In this document: positions 8,720 through 17,728 of the stretch, piece after piece
Layout of the letters: each line of letters starts with the position of its first letter
How positions within the stretch are numbered: the stretch's first letter is position 1
Assembly (NCBI GenBank): GCA_035307385.1
Contig: DATGID010000102.1
Coordinates: 124,001-188,000 of the forward strand
Reading direction: 5' to 3'
Length of the DNA: 64,000 nt
Source of the DNA: DATBHW01 sp035307385
GTDB lineage: Bacteria > Chloroflexota > Ktedonobacteria > Ktedonobacterales > DATBGS01
Position numbers and translations under genes: made by a program
Notes under the pieces: model-generated
Databases searched by the model: none
The model's input: only the letters and a program-made list of their open reading frames with translations
Told to the model about the DNA's origin: nothing

Positions 8720-9041
8720 CCCCTTACTCGCATCAATCGTGTGTGGTGTGAGGTGTGTGCTACGGCATGACGCGGCAGTGTCATAATCACCGCCGCGCCA
8801 TTCCCCCCAGACCTGGACAATGTCAGGAACGGGGTTGGGGCATTCTATCACTGGACATTGCGCCAAGTTGGTAGACCGCTCAGCAGCCTCTTCCTGGTCA
8901 GCCTGGGATGCCACCTGCCCCTGGCGGCAAACGCTTCACAACGCTTGCCGCTGGGGAGCCAGGGTTCATCCGCAGTCATCCAGGGAGGGGCTGTTTCTGT
9001 GGTGAAGGCATTGGCCTTCGCCCGCGAAAGGAGCGTCTTCC
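8720..9041 (+). ncRNA. Structured leader RNA of cassette 1
   Basis: This 322-nt untranslated region has a series of helices that recurs in two other loci. P1 pairs 8727-8735 with 8744-8752. P2 pairs ATGACGCGGC (8767-8776) with 8792-8801. P3 is CCCC-AGA-CCTGG...CAGG-AAC-GGGG (8805-8834), followed by the conserved GGGGCATTCTATCAC. P4 is a 14-16 bp stem (8884-8897 with 8980-8993) enclosing hairpin P5 (8918-8956). P7 is GAAGGC-ATTG-GCCTTC (9004-9019) just before AAAGGAG. Sequence differs from copy 42461 in most helices while pairing is kept. It may be a cis-regulatory leader or a functional RNA whose partner is the protein encoded next. Confidence 0.72.
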
Positions 9042-9488
9042 ATGGCCCTCATTGGTGGTCCCCTGCCTCCGCGTCCGTTCTCCTCTGGTCGCTACGTCCA
9101 CAGCGACCCGCTGCGCCGTGAGTTTGGTCTGCGGCTGCTGGCTGAACCCCTGCCCGAACCGCTGCGCAGCCGCCTCATCCGTGCCTGGCGGCGTCCGGCG
9201 CGCTACGATGGCAGGCAGGCCATCCAGAGCGTCCATCGCCAGCGCCCCGATGCGGCCAGTTTCTCCTTGCTGAGCATACGGGTGCTGGGTCTGCTGGCGT
9301 TCACCGAGTTAGAAGCCTCGCGCCGCGTGGTGGAAACGCCGCGAGCGGAGATCAGCCGGGAGACGCGCAATACGCTGCTCAAGGCGCAGGGGGCGTATCT
9401 GCGCCTGCTCTACGCGGCGCTGGCGGCCAGGATGGGTGAGGCTGGCGCGCTGGCTGAGTTCGAGCGCCTGGTGCAGAACGTGGTATAG
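9042..9488 (+). CDS. Cassette protein 1, Arg-rich, unknown function
   Basis: A 148-residue protein with no family I recognise. It is Arg-rich, lacks Cys, and is predicted to be mostly helical. It is clearly paralogous to the protein at 42783-43229: shared blocks include DPLRREFGLRLL, LPEPLR, AWRRP, AIQS-HRQRP, TELEASRRVVE and ISRETRN. A weaker match (GRY...LTDALPAALK) extends to the protein at 19861. The ATG follows AAAGGAG (9027-9033). Basic character and fixed linkage to a structured leader suggest RNA binding, which is inference only. Confidence 0.75.
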   Translation: MALIGGPLPPRPFSSGRYVHSDPLRREFGLRLLAEPLPEPLRSRLIRAWRRPARYDGRQAIQSVHRQRPDAASFSLLSIRVLGLLAFTELEASRRVVETPRAEISRETRNTLLKAQGAYLRLLYAALAARMGEAGALAEFERLVQNVV

Positions 9489-9544
9489 CGGTGTGGGTGG
9501 CTGAGAGCCAGCGCCGTAGACGGAGGACAAGGTTGGCGTCAGCG

Positions 9545-9686
9545 GAACAGGACGCCCTCAGCCCCGCAGGCGTGGGGATGTGGGGCGTCCCTGTTGCTCC
9601 AGAGCAACCGCCCGCAATGGAGGCGTTGCCTGATTGGTGCGTAAGCAGAAGGGATGGATGATTGAACAGTCATCCATCCTTCTGCT
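9545..9686. terminator. Hairpins after cassette 1, between convergent genes
   Basis: Two structures are visible. One stem is ACAGG-ACGCC with GGCGT-CCCTGT (about 9547-9596). Further on, AGCAGAA-GGGATGGATGA (9644-9661) pairs with 9670-9686, with one bulged G. A palindromic GTTGCTC-CA-GAGCAAC lies at 9593-9608. There is no U tract. They probably end transcription from both sides. Confidence 0.55.
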
Positions 9687-9706
9687 CTGCTGAGAACGCC
9701 TGATGA

Positions 9707-10978
9707 TTAGTTGAACCAATCGGCGCGAGAGGTGCCGTCGATGCCGCCCTGCGTCAGTTGCACGGGAGCGCCATCCAGGGTGATGGCTGACGCTGCGGTG
9801 GTTGGCGTGCCCGATGCGGAGGCCGGAGCGGGCATCTTGAGCTTCGCCATGAACAGGTTAAATTCGCCGTTGTTGAATTCCATAAAGAAGAGAGTATTGT
9901 TCGCGCCCCAGATCGGCTGGCCGACAATGCCCGAGATCAGCTTCGTCGATTGCTGGTAATAGCTGGTGTTGCTGGAGTAATCGCTCTTGCCTCCTCCGAC
10001 AAGGAAATAGCTTTCATTGTTGGGGGTGCCGCTGATGGTAGCCGCGACGGGCATGATGTAGAGGTCATCTTCGCTGTTCTGGCGGCGAATGTAGGTGATG
10101 TACCGGCCATCGGGCGAGAACGAAGGCTCCAGGGGCACGACCTTGGGGTCCTGGGGCGAAAGCTGGATGAGGCTGGAGTCACCGCCGTTGGCCGGAATAT
10201 CGAGCAGGGACAACTGCGTCACCAGATCGAGATTTGTGCCCACGTACTCGAAGCTGGTAAAGAGGATTTCGGTGTCGGTGACGCCTGGGCGCAGGCTGAG
10301 GTCCTGGTCGCCGCCCGCGTAACAATAGGGCCAGGAAAGCTGCTGGGGCGGGTTGTTCAATTGCCCGCCAGGAACCGGCCTGGAGTTGGCCGGTAGCTCG
10401 GCAATGCCCATATCCAGAATCCAGTCGCCAGCGGAAAGGCCAAAGCAGGTGGGGTTGTGTGTGCCTGGTGTGGTCAGCCCGCCCTTGAAGAAATCTGTCA
10501 GATAGATGATGTTTTTGCCGTCGGCGGTCCAGATGGGGTTGCCCGCCCAGAACTCGTAATGATAGGGCGCGCCGGTGCTCTTGTTGTGCAGGGAGTCATC
10601 GGTGAGCATGGTGGCGCTGCCGCCGCTGCTGGGCATGGTGGCGAGGTCGGAATAGTCGTTGGTCGACTTGCGGACCTCAAAGGCGATGGTTTTGCCATTC
10701 GGCGAAAGGCTGGGCTGCCAGGCGATGCCGCTGGTGGTCAACTGCGTCAGGCTGTCATCTTTGCCGTGCAGCACGAAGATGTTGCCCGATTTGACAAAGA
10801 TGAGATTGCCGGTGAAGGCGGCATTGTTGACGCCAATGTTGCCGCTGCCCTGAGTCTGGTGGGAGTTAAAGTTGCTGTTATTGCTGCCACCGCAGGCCAC
10901 CAGCAGCAGCGCCAGGCCCAGGCTCAAGATCGAGAGCCGCCGATAGGCACTGGAAGGTTTCGTTGATAAAACACGCAT
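9707..10978 (-). CDS. PD40/TolB-like beta-propeller lipoprotein (third of three)
   Basis: A 423-residue lipoprotein. The signal peptide ends in lipobox LLVACGG (Cys at ~residue 29). The body contains TolB/PD40 blades, e.g. AWQPSLSPNGKTIAFEVR, NPIWTADGKNIIYLTDF and EPSFSPDGRYITYIRRQ. It is the last of three consecutive paralogues on the minus strand, sharing blocks such as YCYAGGDQDLSLRPGVTDTEILFTSF cut at different lengths, and ends ITLDGAPVQLTQGGIDG. Likely outer-face anchored; ligand unknown. Confidence 0.82.
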   Translation of the reverse strand: MRVLSTKPSSAYRRLSILSLGLALLLVACGGSNNSNFNSHQTQGSGNIGVNNAAFTGNLIFVKSGNIFVLHGKDDSLTQLTTSGIAWQPSLSPNGKTIAFEVRKSTNDYSDLATMPSSGGSATMLTDDSLHNKSTGAPYHYEFWAGNPIWTADGKNIIYLTDFFKGGLTTPGTHNPTCFGLSAGDWILDMGIAELPANSRPVPGGQLNNPPQQLSWPYCYAGGDQDLSLRPGVTDTEILFTSFEYVGTNLDLVTQLSLLDIPANGGDSSLIQLSPQDPKVVPLEPSFSPDGRYITYIRRQNSEDDLYIMPVAATISGTPNNESYFLVGGGKSDYSSNTSYYQQSTKLISGIVGQPIWGANNTLFFMEFNNGEFNLFMAKLKMPAPASASGTPTTAASAITLDGAPVQLTQGGIDGTSRADWFN

Positions 10979-11017
10979 GGCTCAATTCGCTTTCTTGTCA
11001 CAGGGTGGTCGCCAGGG

Positions 11018-12349
11018 TCAGGCATTGAGCCATACAGGGCGTGATCCACCATCGATGCCGTTCTGGGTCAATTGTTTGGGCGCTCCGTCCAGCGTGATCG
11101 CGGGCGCGCTGCCAGGAGTCGCGGTTGCGCCTGGGGTTGCCGCTGCGCCGGGCGTGGAGGCCGAAAACTTGACTTTCGCCAGATAGAGATTAAACGCATT
11201 ATTTTCAAATTCAACAAAGAAGAGTTGATTCTGTCCCCCCCAGGCAGGCTGGCCGATGATGCCCGAGGCTAGCTTTTGTGAGGCGGCGTAATAGCTCATG
11301 TTGGTGTAGTAGGTGGTGCTGCTGCCGCCCTCCAGCGTGTATTTCTCGGGCAGACCGTTGTCGAGCATATTGGGTGTGCCGTTCTGGATGGTGGCGTCCA
11401 CCGGCATGATATAGAGGTTGTCCTGTCCACTGGCGCGGCGGATATAGGTAATATAACGTCCATCAGGCGACCAGGACGGTTCCAGCAGAACGGCGTTGGG
11501 GTCGGGTGGGGAAAGCTGAATGATGCGCGACGGGCTGCCGTCGTTGGGGATGATGAGCAGCGAGATTTGGGCGGCAACAACATCATTGTTGCCAACATAA
11601 CGGAAGCTGGTAAAGAGGATTTCGGTATCCGAAACGCCAGGGCGCAGGCTGAGGTCTTGATCGCCGCCCGCGTAACAATAGGGCCAGGAAAGCTGCTTGG
11701 GTCGGTCAGGCCAGTTCACCTGTCCGGTGGCCGAAATGGCCGGAATCGGCTGAGCACTGGCGGGTTCTTCGACGATGCCCAGGTCTTGAATGGAGTCATT
11801 TTGGGAGTAATAGGTGCAGGTCTGATTGGCAAGGCCCTGCTGACGCCCACCCTTATAGAAATCGGAGAGATAGATAAGCTGCTTGCCGTCGGCGGTCCAG
11901 ATGGGATTGCCCACCCAGAACTGATAGTGGAAGACGCCGCTCTTGTCGGGGTCGCATTTGCACAAGAGGCGGTCATAGGTGTGCAGCGTGGCGCTGCCGC
12001 CGCCGAGCGGCATGGTAGCAAGGTCGGAATAGTCGCTGCCGGGTGCGCGCAGTTCAAAGGCAATCGTGCTGCCGGTGGGCGAAACGGAGGGCTGGAAGGC
12101 CGAGCCGTTGGAGGTCAAGGCGGTGACGCTCTCATCCTTGCCGTGCAGGACGAGCAAATTGCCCCCTTTGACGAAGAGGACCGAGCCGCTAAAGGCCACT
12201 GCTCTGTTCGTGCTCACGTTGCCACCGTTTCCATTGGGACTAAAGTTGTTGTTGTCGTTGCCACCGCATGCTTGGAGCGCCAGCAGAAGCATAATCAGTG
12301 CCACCCAGCCAGTGAGTTTTGCCCAGCGCCAGAAATATTGTGCGCTCAT
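11018..12349 (-). CDS. PD40/TolB-like beta-propeller lipoprotein (second of three)
   Basis: A 443-residue paralogue of its two neighbours. The lipobox is ALQACGG after one hydrophobic helix. Blades include AFQPSVSPTGSTIAFELR, NPIWTADGKQLIYLSDF and EPSWSPDGRYITYIRRA. An Ala/Pro/Thr-rich linker (AAATPGATATPGSAPA) precedes the conserved C-terminal APKQLTQNGIDGGSRPVW. Gaps of 39 nt to the next gene and 53 nt to the previous one suggest one transcript. Confidence 0.82.
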   Translation of the reverse strand: MSAQYFWRWAKLTGWVALIMLLLALQACGGNDNNNFSPNGNGGNVSTNRAVAFSGSVLFVKGGNLLVLHGKDESVTALTSNGSAFQPSVSPTGSTIAFELRAPGSDYSDLATMPLGGGSATLHTYDRLLCKCDPDKSGVFHYQFWVGNPIWTADGKQLIYLSDFYKGGRQQGLANQTCTYYSQNDSIQDLGIVEEPASAQPIPAISATGQVNWPDRPKQLSWPYCYAGGDQDLSLRPGVSDTEILFTSFRYVGNNDVVAAQISLLIIPNDGSPSRIIQLSPPDPNAVLLEPSWSPDGRYITYIRRASGQDNLYIMPVDATIQNGTPNMLDNGLPEKYTLEGGSSTTYYTNMSYYAASQKLASGIIGQPAWGGQNQLFFVEFENNAFNLYLAKVKFSASTPGAAATPGATATPGSAPAITLDGAPKQLTQNGIDGGSRPVWLNA

Positions 12350-12402
12350 CGCTTGTGTGCTCCTTCTGCTCTGGTTTGGGATATTGAATGAAGGGGCGCG
12401 GG

Positions 12403-13629
12403 TCAGACCGCTGTCCAGGAAGGGCGCGAGTCGCCGTCAATGCCGCCCTGCGTGAGTTGGATGGGGTTTCCCTGAAGCGAGATGGTTGTGCCGGTTACGG
12501 TCACTGGTGATAGGTACAGATCGTATTCGTTATTTTTGAACTGCATATAGAGCAGGGATTTGCCATCGGGCGACCAGACTGGATACGAGTACGCGCCACT
12601 CAGCAGGACGGTTGTGGCCGTCATGTAGTCACGAAAATTGGGCGCGCCCATGGCCGGGTCGCTCACCCGCGTAACCACCAGCGACACCGTGCCGTTGGCG
12701 CGCATGACATACGCCAGAAAGTGACCATCGGGCGACCAGGACGGCTCCAGGGTCTGTTGCAACGAGTTGTTATCGCCGGTTGCTGGCGTGAGGGCGGTCT
12801 CCTCTTGCGGCTGGCCTGGCGTTGTCGGCTGCGTCTGGTCAAGGGTTGCCAGGTAAAGCTGCACCAATCGCTGATTGGTTTGGGTCGCGTCATAGGCGTA
12901 ATGGGTGTAGGCGAGTTGATTGGCGCTGCCAGGGCGCAGGCTGAGGTTGGCATCGCCGCCCGCGCCGGGCAAACCGGTGTTGTCCTCGCCACGCGCGGGC
13001 CAGAGGGCCAGCGTCGGCTGGCCGCCGCGCGCCGCCATCTTCCAGACGGCCAGGTCGGTGAAACCGCAGGACGTTTTCGCGAGCTTCTGCGCGTCCGACA
13101 GGTAATAGAGCGCGGACCCGTCCGGCGTCCAGATGGGATTCGCCGCCCAGACGGCATCGGATTCGGTGATGCCGTTGGGGCAGGTGGTCTGCTGGCCGGT
13201 TCCCTGGTTATGCGTCAGGGCAATGGGCTTGCCGCCTTTGGTGGCAAGCACCATGAGATCGGACCAGGACGCGCCTCGGCGCACATAGGCCAGGCGCGAG
13301 CCATCCGGCGAATACGCCGGGTCCTGGACGTTGGTCCCGGCTGGCACGGCGCTGATGGTGTCGTCCTTGCCGTTGAGGATATATAACTGGTGGTTGCGCA
13401 CAAAGGCAATATGCCCTTGAAAGTGGCCGGTGCTGTTGACGGCAAGCGGGCTGGCCGTGGTGCTGGCGGTGCCTGGCACGGTGCGGAACTGGTTGCTGTC
13501 GCTGCCGTTGCACCCCTGAAGAGTGAGCGCGACGGCCACGCCCAGGACCAGCCAGAGGCCGAGTCTGCGCAGCGCGCCGGTTTGATGTGTCTGGTGTGCC
13601 CTGCGGGCTATGTTTGGTTGGGTCTGCAT
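12403..13629 (-). CDS. PD40/TolB-like beta-propeller lipoprotein (first of three)
   Basis: A 408-residue lipoprotein with lipobox TLQGCNG. It has the same blade pattern as the next two genes (DPAYSPDGSRLAYVRR, EPSWSPDGHFLAYVMR, YPVWSPDGKSLLYMQF) and the same C-terminal IQLTQGGIDGDSRPSW. ATG 13629 lies 5 nt after the LCP gene stop, so the two are probably translationally linked; a TTG at 13659 would overlap the LCP gene. It is the most diverged of the three copies. Confidence 0.8.
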   Translation of the reverse strand: MQTQPNIARRAHQTHQTGALRRLGLWLVLGVAVALTLQGCNGSDSNQFRTVPGTASTTASPLAVNSTGHFQGHIAFVRNHQLYILNGKDDTISAVPAGTNVQDPAYSPDGSRLAYVRRGASWSDLMVLATKGGKPIALTHNQGTGQQTTCPNGITESDAVWAANPIWTPDGSALYYLSDAQKLAKTSCGFTDLAVWKMAARGGQPTLALWPARGEDNTGLPGAGGDANLSLRPGSANQLAYTHYAYDATQTNQRLVQLYLATLDQTQPTTPGQPQEETALTPATGDNNSLQQTLEPSWSPDGHFLAYVMRANGTVSLVVTRVSDPAMGAPNFRDYMTATTVLLSGAYSYPVWSPDGKSLLYMQFKNNEYDLYLSPVTVTGTTISLQGNPIQLTQGGIDGDSRPSWTAV

Positions 13630-13634
13630 CCTTG

Positions 13635-15035
13635 TCACCCTGTCGTGTCGCCTGACCAATCGCCCGGAACCGGATTGACCGAACAGGGCTGGTTCTGGTC
13701 GATGGATGGGTCAGGGTGGATGGTCGCCTGGATGGTCTGGTTGATGGCCTGCCAGTTTGGCAGCAGCGCGTAGGTCTGCTCGCCATCGGGGCGATAGATG
13801 GTGCCCTGGCCCGCGCTGTAGGTGGGCGGCTGGAGCACGATTTGTTTCATATTCTGGTGTGGAACACCTTTGGCGAAGTTCGCCACCTGTGTCAGTTCGG
13901 GAACGGTCATGTCGGTCAGCACGTTGCCCTGAAGGTCGTTTGCCAGGTCAGGAATCTTATCAGCCAGATTGCTGTTGCTGGCCTTTTTCTCCAGCGCCAG
14001 CAAGACGGACTGCTGGCGCTGCGAGCGCCCGAAGTCGCCAGCCTGGTCGGAATGGCGCGAACGCACATATTCGAGGGCGGTTTCGCCGTCCAGGTGCTGT
14101 GGCCCCGCCGGAATGTAGAGCGTTTTATAGCTGTATTGATCGCCGTTGCCCACGTCGTTGGGATAGGAGTCGTCGAGAATGGGATGCAAGACATCGACAT
14201 CGACGCCGCCCAGCGTGTTGATTACCTTGACAAAGCCCTCCAGCCCGACCCAGGCATAGCGCCAGATGGGTATGCCATAATCACGCTCAACGACGGTGCG
14301 CTCGAACTGAATCGCTTGATCGGGGCTGTTGCCCTGTCCGGCAATCTCGTCCAGCTTCAGGCACTCGTTTGCGCCGGGCATGTTGACCCAGGAGTCGCGG
14401 GGGATGGAGATCAAGTCGATGGTTTTGCTGGCCGGGTCCAGCGAGACGACGATGATCGTCTGCGTCAAGACGCCGTTGCCTGGCAAGCCATTGCCGCCCG
14501 CAAACTTCTGGGTATCGTTATCGCTGCCCAGCAGCAGGACATTGACGCGCTGGCCGTTGGAAAGATCGGTGGGCACGTTGATGCCGTTTTCCTGGCTGCT
14601 GCGGGCGACCTGATGGCCGGTGCTGGTTTCGAGGAGGGTCAGCAGTGGGCTGAAGTAGCTGACCAACCCGCCTGCCAGCGCGGCCAGCACCGTGATGACC
14701 GCCGTGGGAATGAACAACCAGACCAGCAGGCGATTGCGCCTGAGCAACCGTTCGCGCCGCGTGAGCGGGCCGCGCGGGCCAGCGTGCCTGGGTCCGCGTG
14801 GGTCGGAAGAAAGCCGCGGCGCGCGATTGCCAGCGTCCCTTCTGGGCGCGGCTGCCGCGTTTGCGCTGGTGGGCGCGGCAGCACTGCGCGGGGGCACCTG
14901 GCCCGTTGTGGGGTGAGCGCGCCGCCACGTGACTTCGCCGGGCACCGCCGATTCCTGACCGCGCTGCGCCTGATAGTCTCGATGAGATGAGGTTGCATCT
15001 TGCCAACGCTCAGGAGGTGGGTAGTCTGGTTGCAC
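13635..15035 (-). CDS. LytR-CpsA-Psr (LCP) family wall glycopolymer transferase
   Basis: The LCP domain is preceded by a long Pro/Arg-rich cytoplasmic tail and one transmembrane helix (LLVWLFIPTAVITVLAALAG). Family motifs are present: NVLLLGSDND, a catalytic-type ISIPRDSWV, VDVDVLHPI, and the hallmark ALEYVRSRHSDQ-AGDFGRSQRQQSVL. LCP enzymes move polyprenyl-linked polymers onto peptidoglycan or proteins. I place the start at GTG 15035 (466 residues, AGAGGG upstream), because the open frame beyond it to 15329 is atypical and crosses the promoter region. It leads the PD40 lipoprotein operon. Confidence 0.85.
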   Translation of the reverse strand: MQPDYPPPERWQDATSSHRDYQAQRGQESAVPGEVTWRRAHPTTGQVPPRSAAAPTSANAAAAPRRDAGNRAPRLSSDPRGPRHAGPRGPLTRRERLLRRNRLLVWLFIPTAVITVLAALAGGLVSYFSPLLTLLETSTGHQVARSSQENGINVPTDLSNGQRVNVLLLGSDNDTQKFAGGNGLPGNGVLTQTIIVVSLDPASKTIDLISIPRDSWVNMPGANECLKLDEIAGQGNSPDQAIQFERTVVERDYGIPIWRYAWVGLEGFVKVINTLGGVDVDVLHPILDDSYPNDVGNGDQYSYKTLYIPAGPQHLDGETALEYVRSRHSDQAGDFGRSQRQQSVLLALEKKASNSNLADKIPDLANDLQGNVLTDMTVPELTQVANFAKGVPHQNMKQIVLQPPTYSAGQGTIYRPDGEQTYALLPNWQAINQTIQATIHPDPSIDQNQPCSVNPVPGDWSGDTTG

Positions 15036-15347
15036 GTGGTGAAGCCCTCTAGGTCGTCTGAAACCCTTTATCTCTAGCCACTGGCGCTCAATCACAACAA
15101 TATGGTCATTATACCACTGCCCTTGAGCGCGCTTTTCATGATCTACAGCACTACACGTGTGGCCGCGTGACCGCGTAACGGCTCTGGCTGTGAATCTCTT
15201 CACAAATTGATTACAATCCTGCTGACGGAACAGCTTTGCCGCATTGAGCAAGAACAGGACCATAAGGCCAGGTTTGCTACGCCTTGCCTGGCATTGTATA
15301 GTGCAGATAACAACCGTAGAAGACAACAACTAGAATAGAAACAACCC
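15036..15347. promoter_or_regulatory. Divergent intergenic region
   Basis: These 312 bases separate the LCP operon (-) from the gene at 15348 (+). TATAGT at 15297-15302 is a plausible -10 for the plus-strand gene, with a weak TTTGCT -35. No convincing RNA gene or dyad is seen. Confidence 0.35.
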
Positions 15348-15854
15348 ATGGACATAGAACCTGCTGAAGAAAGTTCGCTGCTTGACAGCGCGCTGATCGA
15401 TGCGAACCTGCTGCGCTGGTTTGAAGAACAACATTTGCTGCGCACGATGGTCGTTGCCGAAGACGAAGAACACATCACGGAGGTGGTGCGCGCGCCGATG
15501 GTCTTGCTGAGCGCGTGGCCTGAGGATGTGCGCGCCGCGCCTGACCCCGACGCGCTGGGCTATCCGGAAAAGCGCCTCGGCGAGATGACGCTCAACGATT
15601 ATCATGTCTTTATCGAGCGCTGGGCTACCCAGGCAATCGAGGCAGGCATTGTGCGCTGCTTCGTCTGCCATGAACGGCTGCGCAACCGCGATCTCGACGT
15701 GCCCTGGGATGGCATCTTTGTCTCCGAAAATCTGGTGGCCTGGCTCTTCATTCACTTCGATTGCAAGCGTGGCCTGCCGCGAGAGATCAAGGGGCGCAGC
15801 CCATTTGAGCTTGTGCCGCGCCCGCCAGAAGTGTTCGATGTGTCGCACGATTAA
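15348..15854 (+). CDS. Hypothetical acidic protein
   Basis: A 168-residue soluble acidic protein that I do not recognise. It has no signal peptide or membrane segment. A CFVCHERL motif near residue 103 could be half of a metal site, with a further Cys in FDCKRG at ~143. Coding character is clear from codon use and from a clean start at ATG 15348. It lies 119 nt before polX on the same strand. Confidence 0.6.
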   Translation: MDIEPAEESSLLDSALIDANLLRWFEEQHLLRTMVVAEDEEHITEVVRAPMVLLSAWPEDVRAAPDPDALGYPEKRLGEMTLNDYHVFIERWATQAIEAGIVRCFVCHERLRNRDLDVPWDGIFVSENLVAWLFIHFDCKRGLPREIKGRSPFELVPRPPEVFDVSHD

Positions 15855-15973
15855 CTGCGCTCGCGTCCTTTGCCGGTTTTACGGAAGCGGAAAAGAAGAG
15901 GAAGGTGCTTCGTCTTCTCAAAATTGGGACACTGCTGATGGTTCCCCTCTAGCAGACATATAAGGGGGTTGCT

Positions 15974-17728
15974 TTGGAGAAAGCCGCTGTTGCCTCTATC
16001 TTCGAGGAATATGCCAGCCTGCTCGAATTGAAGGGCGAAAATCCCTTTAAGTCGCGGGCTTTTCAAAACGCCGCGCGAGTGGTGGGGGCGCTGGATGGCG
16101 ACCTGGATACCCTGGTGCGCGATAATAAGCTGAAGGGCACGCCTGGCCTGGGCGAGACGCTGCTGCACGACATCACCGAACTGGTGACGACAGGCCATCT
16201 GAAAGCCTATGATGAACTGAAGGCCGAGATTCCCGCAGGGCTGCAAGCGATGCTGCACATCCCTGGACTGGGGCCGAAGCGCATCAAGCAGATTCACGAT
16301 ACGCTGGGGATTGCGACGATCACCGATCTGGAGGCGGCGTGCCAGGCCAATAAGATCGCCGTGCTGCCCGGCTTTGGCAAGAAGTCGCAGGATAACATCG
16401 TGCGCGGCATCCAGTTCCTCAGCCAATATCAGGACCATTACCTCTTCCCGGTGGCCGAAGCCGAGGCGGAGCGCATTGTCGCGGCGCTGAAGCAGTTGCC
16501 CGGCATCCTGCGCATTTCGATTGGGGGCAGCCTGCGCCGCCGCAAGGAGATCGTCCATGATATCGATGTGGTTGCCAGCGTGACCGACGACAGCTACCTT
16601 GGCCCGATTATGGATGCGTTTACGACGATGCCGGGCGTGGTGGCGATCACCGGCAAGGGTGACAAGAAATCGAGCGTGGTGCTTCAGCCAGGGATTGCCA
16701 TGGACCTGCGGCTCTGCACCGACGACATTTATCCGACGATGCTGCACCACTTCACCGGCTCCAAAGAGCATAACGTGGCGCTGCGCGGCTACGCCCAGGA
16801 CCATGGCATGAAGGTCAGCGAGTGGGGTCTCTTTAAGGGCGAGACGCTGCTGCCGGTCCGAGACGAAAAGGAGTTCTATGCCACGCTGGGCATGGACTAT
16901 ATCGAGCCGGAACTGCGCGAAGATCGCGGCGAGATTCAGGCGGCTCTGGCGCACCGGATGCCGGGGCCGCTGCTGACGGAAAAAGACCTGCGCGGCGTGC
17001 TGCACTGCCACAGCACCTGGAGCGATGGGCAGGTGAGCATCAAGGAGATGGCCGAGGCGTGCATCAAGCTGGGCTATGAGTACATCGGCATCTGCGACCA
17101 CAGCAAGACGGCGGCCTACGCGGGCGGCCTGAACGAAGACAAGGTGAAGCAGCAGCAGGAGGAGATTGACCGCCTGAACGCCGAATACGCGGGACGCTTC
17201 CGCATCCTCAAAGGGACGGAATGCGACATTCTGCGCGATGGCGCGCTGGACTTTGGCGAGGAGACGCTGAAGAGCTTCGATTTTGTGGTGGCATCGATTC
17301 ACAGCCTCTTCAACCTGCCGCAAGAGGAGCAGACGAAGCGCCTGCTGCGCGCGATGGAGAATCCCTATACGAGCATCATTGGGCATCCGACAGGGCGCAT
17401 TCTGCTGGGCCGCGATGGCTATGGGCTGGATATGGAGGCGGTGATTGACCGCGCGGGCGAGCTTGGCGTGTGCATCGAGATTAACGCGAACCCGCTGCGG
17501 CTGGACCTGGATTGGCGCTGGCTGCGCCGGGCGAAAGAGCATGGGGTGAAGATTCCCATCTGCCCCGACGCGCACAACCCCGGCGGGCTGGAAGATATGC
17601 GCTATGGCGTGAATATCGCGCGCAAGGGCGCGCTGTCGCCTGCCGATGTGCCCAACACGCTGGGCGTCGATGATCTGCTGGCCTATTTCAAGCGCCAGCG
17701 GCAGCCAGCCGGGCAGGTCAATACTTGA
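15974..17728 (+). CDS. polX: PolX family DNA polymerase/3'-5' exonuclease with PHP domain
   Basis: A 584-residue bacterial PolX for gap filling in base excision repair. The N-terminal 8-kDa-like domain includes LLELKGENPFKSRAFQNAAR. HhH elements include HIPGLGPKRIKQIHDTLG and VLPGFGKKSQDNIV. The palm has GGSLRRRKEIVHDIDVV with the two catalytic Asp at ~residue 195. The C-terminal PHP phosphoesterase domain starts near residue 340 (LHCHSTWSDG) and keeps further metal ligands in CDHSKTA, GTECDIL, SIHS, GHPTGR and PDAHNPGG. The start is TTG 15974, with AGGGGGT upstream. Confidence 0.95.
   Translation: MEKAAVASIFEEYASLLELKGENPFKSRAFQNAARVVGALDGDLDTLVRDNKLKGTPGLGETLLHDITELVTTGHLKAYDELKAEIPAGLQAMLHIPGLGPKRIKQIHDTLGIATITDLEAACQANKIAVLPGFGKKSQDNIVRGIQFLSQYQDHYLFPVAEAEAERIVAALKQLPGILRISIGGSLRRRKEIVHDIDVVASVTDDSYLGPIMDAFTTMPGVVAITGKGDKKSSVVLQPGIAMDLRLCTDDIYPTMLHHFTGSKEHNVALRGYAQDHGMKVSEWGLFKGETLLPVRDEKEFYATLGMDYIEPELREDRGEIQAALAHRMPGPLLTEKDLRGVLHCHSTWSDGQVSIKEMAEACIKLGYEYIGICDHSKTAAYAGGLNEDKVKQQQEEIDRLNAEYAGRFRILKGTECDILRDGALDFGEETLKSFDFVVASIHSLFNLPQEEQTKRLLRAMENPYTSIIGHPTGRILLGRDGYGLDMEAVIDRAGELGVCIEINANPLRLDLDWRWLRRAKEHGVKIPICPDAHNPGGLEDMRYGVNIARKGALSPADVPNTLGVDDLLAYFKRQRQPAGQVNT

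Noticed and set aside
8820..9005. A leader peptide frame in the cassette leader (GLGHSITG... in copy 1, GLRHSITG... in copy 2)
   Set aside because: The similarity follows the conserved RNA sequence, the frame is not kept in copy 3, and copy 1 stops before the Shine-Dalgarno. Helix covariation explains the conservation better.
8720..9041. IscB/TnpB-type guide RNA (HEARO-like) upstream of its protein
   Set aside because: The downstream proteins have no RuvC, HNH or zinc-finger motifs and are too short for a nuclease.
13635..15329. LCP protein starting at 15329
   Set aside because: The first ~98 codons are not protein-like and cross the probable promoter; GTG 15035 has a ribosome site and leads into the Pro/Arg-rich tail and membrane helix.
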